The notes beneath the pieces are model-generated. The model was not told the DNA's origin and did no database searches. It was given only the letters and a program-made list of their open reading frames with translations. A stretch of 64,000 nucleotides of DNA from Ampullaceana balthica (lineage: Eukaryota; Mollusca; Gastropoda; Lymnaeidae): contig CALYLW010000281.1 of assembly GCA_944989445.1 (NCBI GenBank), positions 344,824 through 408,823 of the forward strand, read 5' to 3'. A program made the position numbers and the translations under genes. Shown piece after piece: positions 1 to 12,600 of this stretch (positions are counted from its first letter, which is position 1; each line of letters opens with the position of its first letter).

Positions 1-187
1 GTCTCTATATTCCGATACGATTCCGATTAATCGTCCCATCACTAATTAATGTTCATCATGTACATAAAGAAATTTCAAGCACATGTTAATATTTTGCCGC
101 CATATTGGTTTTCTTTTAACTCGTTCATTGGTTATCTCGACGCCATTTTGCATACCCCAAGGCCGTCGACTTAACCAGGTTCGACTG
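1..187 (-). mobile_element. Tigger/pogo-like element fragment, cut by the window edge
   Basis: This is a reverse-oriented copy of the family at 10638-12495 and 33295-34791. It has the terminal sequence GGTTCGACTG followed by a TA target dinucleotide at 188-189. It lies in a SYNRG intron. Positions 190-378 are plain AT-rich intron. Confidence 0.75.
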
Positions 188-378
188 TAATTGCAAATCT
201 TATAGCAAAAATATGAAATTTCCAATTTTTAACTCTACACACTAATTAAAGTACTAGATGTCCACTTTTTGAACCACACAACTAGCTTTAAACAAAAAAC
301 TATGTCTAATAGACCATCGTTAGTAACACAACTACATATACAAAACCATCATTGGCACAACAACATAATGAGACTTAC

Positions 379-609
379 CTTCTCTGGGGCTGTAGCTATT
401 TTCAGAGTCCGCTGCATCGTTTTTAAAATCTAAACTGTCCAGTGACTTGGACTCGGCACTGACCGCTCCGGTCCCACCACCGGTCATCTCACAGCTGTTC
501 ATGTCCGCACTGGACACTGAGACACTGTCACTGCCGTAGGGGTCAGCCGGCCTGGTGGACGGGAGGTCCAGGCTGTGAACTGAGGCATTGTCCTCTCTGT
601 TGTCTCTCA
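379..609 (-). CDS. SYNRG: SYNRG exon 17, last exon in window
   Basis: It encodes LRDNREDNASVHSLDLPSTR and a Ser/Asp-rich run to DSENSYSPRE. The acceptor is TTTCATCAG and the donor AAG|GTAAGT, so coding continues past the left edge. Confidence 0.82.
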
Positions 610-3600
610 CTGATGAAATGGAGCGTGGTTCAAGATTGGTGTTATTTAGAACTAATTAATGGGGACAAGGGGTATTTCAAATGTGAAGAGACGGGTTCAA
701 ATTTCTGATGGCACAGTTCGAACCCTTATGAACACAACAGTATTTACTGAACATTTGACCCCCTTTCCAGTCCATGACGGACTATGGGGCAAGTGATGTA
801 GCATTCACAAGTTTTTTAGCCACCACTAACGGGCAGGGGAATGTGTGGCCAGCACAATGCCAGTACCTGGGCTCAAACACGCGACTCGGGATTTGCCTCG
901 TTTCGATAGTCCAGTGCGCTACCACTTAGGACTTAGACCATCGCGCCCTTCAACATTTATTTCCATCTATTTATTCTAATTTACATTTTTAACTCCCATT
1001 ACAGGTTAATCCTTTCTGATGGTTTTCTTTTTTCAAAGAACCAATAATTATAATTAGCAATATAGGCAGCAAAAAAAAATTATAACTTTTTTTAGCTTTT
1101 AAACTGAATTTGGCATTCTTTATTATAATTTAAAAATATAAAATTATATAGGATTTTGATGAAAGGCTTGTTTGTTTTTAACATGTAATACAGAATACAA
1201 CAGCTATAAAGCTTTGGAATAAAATACAAGATACACAAAAAAATTATGGTATCAAAACAATAAATTACAGCTTTATTTTTGGACTAGTTCACCAGTAACA
1301 TTAGCCGACAGACTTACGTTTCCTCATGCCTCCAGAAGTCCCATAAACTGGACTCGAGTGGGTCATGCCGAATGGACTGTAGACAGTCACCGGAGGGCCT
1401 TGATGTATGGACTCATCAAACTCATAGCCTCTGGCAAATGTGTGGTCATCGTCATCCTCTTCGTGGCTGTAGTCCAGGGGCGGGGGTCCCATGTCTTCAT
1501 CCGACGGCATTCGATAGTTGTGGCTACTGCCTGTTCCTTGGTGGTGATTGGTCCTGGTCAGACAAAGAAATCAGCTGCTGTTTTTTTTGTTGGATGTTAG
1601 CTACTTGTTTGATGTTAGCTGCTTGTTGGACGTTAGCTGGTTGTTGGATGTTAGCTACTTGTTTGATGTTAGCTGCTTACATGATGTCAGTATTTCTATG
1701 TCAGTTCATGTCAAAACAACATTTGGTTTCATATTTAAAATTTAAACGTGATCATTTTTTGCATGGAAATTTTATTTTAAATATTAAGTCTGTTTGGCTG
1801 CTGACATTGACCTTGGTGGTTTAACTTATTTTTTTTCCCCCCTCTCAAAGAACAATGACAGGATTAACTTGTTACACGGGCCTATCAGTCCTAACACATT
1901 AAATGGATCTTTCCACCAGCCTATTTACCTATCTCTGGTTACAGCCCCTTGGTCAAGAGGAAGACAGCATTAACTTTCAAACCCAATGTTTACCAAAAGG
2001 TGACAAGGGGAATAATCCAGTATTCAGTTAGGGGATTTAAGGGTCTTTGATATGTGTCATTTATTTTATTTTTTTACTTTAGTTGCATGCTCTTGATTAC
2101 TATAACAGATTTATAAAATAGATAAAATCTGGGTCTGAAAATACTTTGTAAAATTAAGCAATAACTTAGAATTGTGCACTTCAGTGACAGTTCAGCACTC
2201 TCAAAAAATTATGACATTGTCAATGTGGTTTGAAAAGTTAAGAAAAGTCCTTTAATATAAAATAATTTTAGATTCATGAAATGAGAAAAGCCAGCTTTCT
2301 GAGCAAATTAAATTTTATTTACCTGAAAAGTTTGTATTAGTAAAGGTAAGAATTAAAATAGTTTCCACCAACACAAATTCTCTTACTCACCTGGATGTCA
2401 CTTTGTTGGCCGACACCTGTGCTGGAAGTTGGTAGCTGGACAGAGTGGCCGGGTCGTCACGAACTTTGAAAAGCCCCATAATTTCATTGGTGCCCAGGTT
2501 TTTTTTCTTAATGGTCACAAATTTGGCCTCACCGGGAGCTACAGTTTCCTCTTCGTTCTGGTCAGTCTTCGTCGGCACACCGGTAGGTGCATCAGCACTG
2601 CTAAAGTGGCTCCACTCATCATCATCATCGGCAGGTTGAGCAGCAGGCGCGGGCAGTGTGCCATCACCTGGCTTCAAACAGCCAAGACTTTGTTGATGTA
2701 CTGCGCTTCCAAGAGATGTGTTACTGCTGGCGAAGGAGGCGTTTCTTGGGAAACTTGCCCACTCAGCACTCATCTGGTCAACTGGTGAAACCACTCTATA
2801 GTGTCCAAATAAGTCAGAAGTTACAGCTGGGGCCGTGGCACTGGACATGTTAACTTGGCCATCATGCAGTTGGCCAGGATGTCCGGGCCGTAGGTCAAGG
2901 ACATCATGGTCCCGCCCACCAAAGCTTGCCCAGTTTTCATCGGACTTGGTCTCCTCCAGGCCCCAACCCGAGCCAGGTATGGTGGACTCCTGTTCAGACA
3001 GGCTGCTGGATGACAGGTGGTCTCCTGTGTCAGGACCTCTGGTCCTGGATGGAGTGGACACTGCACTCAGGTCATCTCCAAACAAAGAACCTTGACAGGA
3101 GAAAATAATAATTTCATATTAAAACAAAGATCAATAATTTATGTTTGCTTTTCAGTCATTCAGTCATCAGACATGTCTTGTATTTATAACTAGGAATGAC
3201 AAAAGGAGAAACCTGGCTTGAATCTTTGCCATTAATATCTAACAGAAGGAATGGCCAGGAGGCCTGCAACTGTTCTAGTTTCTATAGTATGAGAAAAGCA
3301 GAGTTATTGATTGAGCCTTGTAACCATCTATTGTAAACTCAAAAGGCAAAATACCTAAAGAAAGCAAATGATAAATTTTACAACACTAATATAAGGACAA
3401 AGGGCAGTGCAAATTGCTGGCTGGCTTTTATCTAATAGTGTTACATAACATTGATGACACAGTCAGTCAGCTTTTCATTTCACGATTTCATAAAGTAATC
3501 AACAGAAAATTTATTTGACCACTTTAAAAGGAATGATATTTAATTTATAACTTGTACGCACTTTTATTGTTTTTTTTTGTCTTGCTTTTTATTTATTTTT

Positions 3601-6600
3601 TATTATATTTTTAAAAATTTACATTTACCTTTGTCTAACACTGCTTGTATAAGTCAAACATGTTTTTAACAATTTCACATTTCTCCTACTATCCTCTCCA
3701 TATGACTTAGCAACATCTCAAAACACTGGGCCAAGGTTAACCCTCTAATACTAAATGCTTTCCTACAAATATTAACATTGAATATTTGAGGAGCTTACTG
3801 ATCGGAGATTGTGGGGAACTTACTGATCTGAGATTGTGGGGAACATACTGATCTGAGATTGTGGGGAACTTACTGATCTGAGATTGTGGGGAACTTACTG
3901 ATAGGAGATTGTGGGGAACTTACTGATCTGAGATTGTGGGGAACTAACTGATCTGAGATTGTGGGGAACTAACTGATCTGAGATTGTGGGGAACTAACTG
4001 ATCTGAGATTGTGGGGAACTTACTGATCTGAGATTGTGGGGAACTTACTGATCTGAGATTGTGGGGAACTTACTGATCTGAGATTGTGGGGAACTTACTG
4101 ATCTGAGATTGTGGGGAACTAACTCATAGGAGCTTGTGGGGAACTTACTCATAGAATCTTTTGGGGAACTCACTCATAGGAGATTGTGGGGAACTTATAG
4201 GAGATTGTGGGGGAACTTACTCATAGGAGATTGTGGGGAACTTACTCATAGGAGCTTATGGGGAACAGACTCATAGAAGCTTGTGGAAAACTTACTCATA
4301 GGAGCTTGTGGGGAACTTACTCATAGGAGCTTGTTGGGGAACTTACTCATAGGAGCGTATGGGGAACAGACTCATAGAAGCTTGTGGAAAACTTACTCAT
4401 AGGAGCTTGTGGGGAACTTACTCATAGGAGCTGGTTGGGGACTTAATCATAGGAGCTTTTGGGGAACTTACTCATAGGAGCTTGTGGGGAACTTCTTCAT
4501 AGGAGCTTGTGGGGAACTTACTCATAGGAGCTTGTGGGGAACTTACTCATAGGAGCTTGTGGGGAACTTATTCATAGGAGCTTGTGGAAAACTCACTCAT
4601 AGGAGCTTGTGGGGAACTTACTCATAGGAGCTTGTGGGGAACTTACTCGTAGGAGCTTGCGGGGAACTTATTCATAGGAGCTTGTGGAAAACTTACTCAT
4701 AGGAGCTTTTGGGGAACTTACTCATAGGAGCTTGTGGGGGACTTAATCATAGGAGATTAGGGGGAACTTATAGGGGATTAAGGGGAACTTACTCATAGGA
4801 GATTGTAGGGAACTTACTCATAGGAGCTAGTGGGAACTTTACCAAATTTTTCATCCATTTCTCAAGATGCAAACCAAGAAGATGGAACACATAAGAATAG
4901 CATCACTACTATGATAATATATGTTTAATTAAGTCACACAAAGTTTTCTGTTACACTACGGCAATGTTTAGACAACATCAATAGGAATACAAACAAAAAA
5001 ACAAAAAAAAATAATTAAGATGACCCGAGGGTGACAAACTCTACCATTTTTACTTCCTCCTTCGCTGGTGACTGCAGAAGAGTTCCCCCCAGAGAAAGTC
5101 ATCGGCTCTGACCGGAATAATTTCAGTATGTCATCTTTTGTACTGCCTGGCGCTCCCGCAGTCACTACAGCAGAAGAGCTCTCATCACCTACTGGAGCAG
5201 CCACAGAGAAATCTGCCCACTCGTCGCTCTCCTCAGCAGCAGGCTCTTCCCTCAAAGGGGAAGGGAGGGGTTCTTTGGCTTTTTGCTCAAACAACGAGGG
5301 CTGGGTCAGGTTATCTAGCGTGAGGACACGCAGAGCCCCGTACTTGTCCTCGTCTCCTATCAATGAGCCATCTACAGGAGCCGACAGCCCAGGGGGGAGA
5401 TGAGATGCCGATTTGAAATCTGTGAAGTCGTCGTCTTGGGTTGCCAGGTTGGCAGACAGCTTGGAAGACACTGCGGCCATACTGAAGTTGGCTAAACCAG
5501 GATTAGCCTGGACAGCGTTTAAGTTTAGGGACGTCTTAACGTCCACCGGCGCCCCAGGAACCTTGGATGACAATGCTGAAATATTTGGAAGAGATGCCCT
5601 TTGGGGCCCCTTGGAGTTTTTTAAGGATTGATTTGGTTGTAGGTTTGGGAATGGACAGTGCAGCGGACTGCCATCTGGCAGTTCTTTCTTTTGGTGGAAT
5701 TCTTCTACGTAGGATTCAAAGTTACGCAGGTCCTCGTTTTCTGACTGCTCCGAGGTGGAAACTTGGCTGAGGCTGTCCTGGCCGTCTGTGAAATCATCAT
5801 CTTCAAAACTTGGCGATGTATGACCTGCAACACCACGGTTTAAAAAGGACATGAATTCAAACATGTATTAGTTAGAAAATGTTTCTAGAAAAATATTGGG
5901 GGGGGGGATTGTTTGTTTGTCATTTAGACAATTTTTACCAAGCGGACTTCTAAAACTGTTAATTGTTATTAAATTATTTTTTTTTAAACCTCCAATTTTT
6001 TTTAAAATATTATTTTTTTACAAAATACAGTATGTTGATATTTTAACACGTCAATTTTTTTATTGCAAAAAAAATTCAAAATTAATGTAAAGGGAATATT
6101 ATTCTTATAGCAAAGATGATGATTAGTCATGCCAATAAAATCCTGTGTATCATTATAGTTTACAATAGCAAGCTGTCACTATCAGCGACTGTTCAAGCAA
6201 GAGCCAGTAACACTAAAGAAGCAATGAGCTAGCCAGGGGCTGATGGACTATTTCAGTGGAATGTGACACAAACAGACTTACATTCATGGTCAGTGTCACC
6301 AGTAGGAATGTGACACAAACGGATTTACATTCATGTTCAGTGTCACCAGTAGGAATGTGACACAAACAGACTTACATTCATGTTCAGTGTCACCAGTAGG
6401 AATGTGACACAAACAGACTTACATTCATGGTCAGTGTCACCAGTAGGAATGTGACACAAACAGACTTACATTCATGTTCAGTGTCACCAGTAGGAAAAGA
6501 AGGTGGTTTAAAGAATTGGAAAAAAATTTCGAGTTGTGAATGCTTATTACACAATTATTAGTACAAACATGAACCTATAAGAATATAAGATTTCTATTAG

Positions 6601-9600
6601 AGAACACGGGGAAAATTAATTGTTATACTAAAATATAGGCATCAGTTAAGTTGATCTTGTCAAGTAGAAGTACATGTAACGAACTTTTTTGCAAAACGTA
6701 AATAAGTGACCTTTGAGAGCTTAAACTATAACTTTTCATTCCGGTCTGGTCTATTTATGATATAATAATTAAAAAACAACTAGTGATTGGAGGGAAAGTG
6801 ATAAGCTTGTCAAAGTCCCAGGACTTGGTTGTCAAAGTCTGAGGACTTGGTTGTCAAAGTCTGAGGACTTGGTTGTCAAAGTCAGAGGACTTGGTTGTCA
6901 AAGTCAGAGGACTTGGTTGTCAAAGTCAGAGGACTTGGTTGTCAAAGTCAGAGGACTTGGTTGTCAAAGTCAGAGGACTTGGTTGTCAAAGTCAGAGGAC
7001 TTGGTTGTCAAAGTCCGAGGACTTGGTTGTCAAAGTCTGAGGACTTGGGTTGCAGGTAGGAGTTTAGGCTGTTCAATTTTTAGTTTATTCTGTTGGTGTC
7101 AAAACTTCTGAATTATGTGCACATGAAAAAAGTAAGACCAAAAATAGGTACAAAATAAATCCAGAGTTGTCTATGAATAAATTCTCTTTCAATATCAGGT
7201 CATTGAATACTTTTAATACTTTTAATACTTTTACTTTATAATTTGAACTTGGAAGGTATGACTTTGGCTCCTCCTTTATTTATTTATTTTTTAAATTTTT
7301 TTATGGGGACTTAATACACAATACATTTGTATTTTGATTTTAACAAGTTAAATGTTAAGCATTAAGCAAGGTGTAAAGATATGATTTATATGTAAGTGCA
7401 TGAAAAATGTTTTTACCTGAAATTTTGTTCCACTTGTCATAAACAACTTCTGTGTTTAAAATCTATTTCAGTTTTTTATATTTGGGTTCCACTTTGATAA
7501 TTATGGTTGACCAACAGAATAATTGGGCGGTGGCAAGAGCGGGTAGGGTTAAAATCTTTTGGACAAGCGGGGTAAGATGAGACATAATCTAAGATTGGTT
7601 GAAGATATGTCAATATATTTCTAATTAAAGAACTCAGAGAATTTTGTATATTACTGAAGTTTTCTCATAAAAATTCCTTCTTTTTTTTAATATTTTAAAT
7701 CAATCAATCAATCAGCAGCCCAGCCCTACTTGGACCACGGAATGACAACAAGAAGTGGTCAATAACTAAACAAATAAACATAAAAACGAGGCCATGATAC
7801 AAAGGGAAGCAGCCATCAAATTTCAGTCTCAAGAATAAATAGCCATCACTTAATTAAACCAAAACATTCTTTTTTAAATCAACATAAAGTACACCAGATA
7901 ATTTTATACAGATACAGCATACAAAATAATGACAATGTACAGGATTCATTACTCAACACAAATTGAAATGGAAGGGAGACAACATCTACTATAACTTAAT
8001 TCACTAAAAATTAATAAACATTTCTGAATTGTTACGTGTGAGAGCATTAAAAAAAACTTGTAATTGTACAACGTATGGTATTTTACTTAGCCCAATAAGT
8101 ATTTTTATAATGTGAGTTAAATTTATTTTCTTAAATAAGTCTAGAAGTTATGTAGCTACTTTCCAGATACTCATGAAAGTTTATGCACTAGTTTATTCTG
8201 GTAAAATCATCACCTTTCTAATTATGTCACAACCAACAGATGCTGGAAGTAAGATCAAGAACCAATATTTTATGCTTGATGTAAATAAAATCCTGAGAAA
8301 ATTTACACAAAAATACAAAATTAAGAAACTGAAAATGGTGGTAAACTTAATTAAAACTAACCAAACAGCTTTGCTGCTATTTCAAGTCTATGCATCATAC
8401 ACACTCCTCTGAGAATGCTAATATAAATAAAATTGTTCAAACTATTTTAGCTATTCTAAACTGCATGCCTATTTATAATAAGGTAAGCCACTAAAGCAAG
8501 CACATGTAAATACTTGTTGCTGGTCCAACAGATGGAATGAATCTAATACAGAGAGATACTGAAAGGAGAAATGCATACACATTTGCCGCTACAAGCCATT
8601 GAGCAAATGACAGCAACCAGACTTGCCTGTTGACGAGTCGCTGCTACAGAAGAAAGAACGGACATTTGTCCCGTACTTATCGTCCACGGGCAGAGATGCC
8701 AGAGACACCTGGGGTGGCTGTAGCTGTGGTAATGGTGGTGGTTGTTGTTGTTGTAAGGGATTGTGAAGAGGGATACTGGTGGTGAGTGAGCCATTGCCCA
8801 GATGGATGTATGAGGTGGGTGTGACTGGAGATGAGAAGCTAAAGCCAGTAGCTCCAATGCTGCTGATCGTGCCACTGCCACCAATAAATTCTCCGAATGC
8901 TTCATCTACAAATTAAGGTTATTCAGGTTTAAAACGCTGTGGCTTTTGGTTTTGATGTTCAAAGTGGGGATTTCTACAAATTTAGTGATAGCTTCATAAG
9001 GAAATCAAAGAAAATCAAATTTAATGGCTACTTGGAACAGTTTTTGCTCAAAGTTACTAGTGTGCTACACACGGGAAGTCTAGTGTTTACACAGAAGCAT
9101 AAAACTGAGACTTATGAATAAAACTATTTTAAAATAATTGCCTTGAAACCTAGCACTTAGTATGAAGTCATTGAATTTCATTCGTGACATGAATTAATGA
9201 AGCCATTTATTCTTGACATATTGATGGAGGGAAAGAAATCAACATGTGAGTATAAAATGCCTTGAAAAGCTGAAATAAGATTTTTTTAAAAATATTTTTA
9301 AAAAAAAATAATTGTAGCTGTGAATGAGAGACTGAAAAAAATGATTAAATTTCTTTTCACACCCATATCGCCAATTAAATCATTTGTCTGCCAGCAAACA
9401 CATACATTCTAGAATCTTAATTTCAAATAGTTTTTACAATAGAATAATCAAGCAAGCCTGATAATTTAGTTTAGATGATGGTTTAGAATATAAAAATCTC
9501 TGATGGTTTAGTGAGAATATAAACAATCCCCAATAGTTTAGTGAGAATATAAACAATCCCCAATAGTTTAGTGAGAATATAAACAATCCCCAATAGTTTA

Positions 9601-12600
9601 GTGAGAATATAAACATGCACAAAAGCAACTTAAAAGCTCCTTTGGGATATTAATAGCCAGGCCATGGTGTTTTGACAAGGATAAAAACATTTATAAAGCT
9701 GTGTGAAAATCATAAATTCCATTTCTAAATTGAGATAATTTTCAACAGCTAAAAACTCTTTAAAAAGGATTAGTTTTTATTCCCATGCATTACAAGAAAG
9801 TATTATTAATATGCATGATATATGATCTTAGAAATATGCATGTAAGTTATGCTGCCTTTTTAAGACTATCAGCTCCACATAAATCTATTTTAAAATAAGC
9901 ATTTTAAAATAACATTTAAAAAAATAAAAACACCGGGATCCAATAACATCTAAAGGTGGGCCAACTAACTGATCTTCAATTAAAAATGATAGGGTCCAAA
10001 CACCCAATGACAACAAACAAAGAGGCAACGGAGCACTCACCTTTTCCAACATTAGACACTGGGGCCGCAGCCTGAAAGTCAGCAAAGTCATCGTCATCTA
10101 CGACAGAAGATGACGCCACAGTCGCGTGGGAGAGTGCTGCTGCGGGCATTGATGCGGGTCGGGGGGTCTGCGGCTTTGGTTGATGCACACTGTGAAACTG
10201 TTGTGGGTTCCTAGGTCGGGGTGGGGAGGGCTGCGTGACAGGGCTGTTTGGCTTGACGGGGGCTGGGGTGGGGTGAGGTGCACTGACCTGATGGTGCAAT
10301 GGGCTGGTGGGTAAGGTAGCTGGGGTACTGGTGTCTGTAGGAGGATGTAAATTTGAATAATGAATAGCTGCGGGGAGGACATGAATTTAAATTAAATTAT
10401 AACAGAAATGCCAGTAAAGTAATCTTTTAGTTTTAAGTTTAAAATACAATGCATGCTGTCGCACTACAAGATAAACTGAAAGTGTCACTTAACTTCTCCA
10501 GGTGGGGCTAGGAGTTTTAATTTTCAACAACAAATAAGAGATAGCATAAGCTGGTTGATTTTAAATAGTAAGCTGTTTGATTAATCTTTTATCTTAAAAT
10601 TTTCTCAATCATAGTAATCCACAAGAAATTTTAATTACAGTCGAAACCGGTTAAGTCGACGGCGTTGGGGTATGAAAAATGGCATCGAGATAACCGATGA
10701 TCGAGTTAAAACGAAAACCAATATGGCGACAAAATATTAACATGCGCTTGAAATTTCTTTATATACTATACGTGTCGTGCGTTAATTAGTGATGGGACGA
10801 TTAATCAGAATCGTATCGGAATATACGAAATATCAATATGTTAAATTATGTGATATATTATATTGTGCGAAATGGAACGTCCTTGCAAGTATGATTTATG
10901 TAAATGAATTAGTGACTCGGCTCTGACTGAGGCTCTAGTGCGTTCATTTGCTCGTTCGTCCTTGAACTTTATTATTTCATGCTATTTACTACTAATACTA
11001 ATGATGTAATTATAATTAAAGTCATAATCTTAAAGTAAGTTTATTACTAATAAATACCAAGGCATTTATTTGTATAAGCACCAAGGAAAACAATCAATAT
11101 TCAAATAAATATATTTGTTAATAATTGACTATTATTACGTTATGACTAGTGTTTACCGTAGTTACGACTATCGAACGGAACGACCGCTTACACTCATCTT
11201 TAAAAATGTTTAGGCTTATTTATTTAAGTTTTAAGTCTTCGGAGTTTAAATAATTTATTCAGCTGTAACTTCAATAAGCCCGTAATAGCTTTTTAGCCCG
11301 GAGTTCATTTTTGTTGTGTTGAGCGACGGTGACTTCAAATCGCTTTCTCCCTATTCCAGTATCTAAATAATATTCACGTCATCACTATTAGTCTACTTCG
11401 CCTACGACTAAGGAATGCTTTTTTAAAAATAATTTTAATTTGCTTAGTTGTCGAGGCACTGTACGAGAGCTTGATTTCAACCACAGTCAAAGGTCACGGC
11501 TACAATCGGACCGCTCTAAGTCAACTCAAAGGGAGGGGGGGGACAAGTTACGGAGTTTTCTAGTTAGGGATAATGAGAGTGGTGGTGGGGGGGGGAAGGC
11601 TAGAAGGCTTGAAAGGTCTTTGACGTTTATATAAAAGGAAGCCTCTTGCTTTGACATACCAATACAAGACCGCGAGAAGAGACACCTTCCTTCCCCTCCC
11701 CCACTGTTATACATCTACAGTGGGTTGGGGGAAGGAAAATTTTTCTTTTTAAATTGAGTCAGAGCAAGCCTTGGTAAATGGCCAGTGTAGCTCACCCCAC
11801 CTAAACCCCACCGGTTGGGGGTGGGGGATTGTCGTGTGCGCGGCGAAATTCAATAATTCTGGCAAGTTGACGAGTGAAACATAATATGGTATTTAAATAA
11901 ATTCCATCTTATTATGACTGTTTACTCCGTTTTATCAGGACTTAGTCGGTATATTAGCTTATTACCCAGAGTTAATTTTTTGTTGTGTTACGGCAGAATA
12001 CCAGAGCCAACACGCGAGCGAACGTGACATCAAAATCAAAGCGTTTTCTTAATAATAATAATATTCTGGTCTATAAATATAAAAATACACGTCATCACTG
12101 TTTGTGGAGTTCGCTAGTGACCGATTTTTTTTTAAAAATGTATTCGCTTAGTTACCGAAGCATAGTACCAGAAGTAACAGCGCTGAGCAGCGGGCTGTGA
12201 CGTCACCAGCAGACCCTAGTGAGGCAGAAAATTGGTCCCTTCCCATGGTTATAAAAAAATCATAGCTAACATTTTCAAAAGCTGGCGATTGGTCATGGGG
12301 ATCGAGATAACCAACGTTAAGTGGCAAATTTGACCCTTTTTTGTGTACGTGTTATGAGATTTCGGCGACTTAGAAAAATCGAATTAAACGACGAGAAAAT
12401 GCTAAGACAAAGAGAGAATTTGGCGGTTCCAATGAAAAACGTCGACATAATGGGGTGGGCGAGTTAACCGAGCTCGAGTTAAGTGGGTTCGACTGTACAT
12501 GTATAACAATTTCTTTGGAATGATAGCTTTCAATATGAAGTGTAAAACAGAAATCAACTAATTTTATTTATTAAATGTTCTGATTTACCTTGTGCAAATG

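Larger units (their letters stand above)
5825..8626. other. SYNRG intron 13 with two minisatellites
   Basis: Apart from the arrays at 6261-6495 and 6805-7050, this 2.8-kb intron is AT-rich sequence. I found no coding exon, and exons 13 and 14 join directly in phase. A small open frame at 8173-8412 (plus) is compositionally like intron. Confidence 0.6.

Noticed and set aside
8173..8412. 79-codon plus-strand frame
   Set aside because: Lys/Ile/Asn-rich composition typical of AT-rich intron, antisense to SYNRG, no domain.
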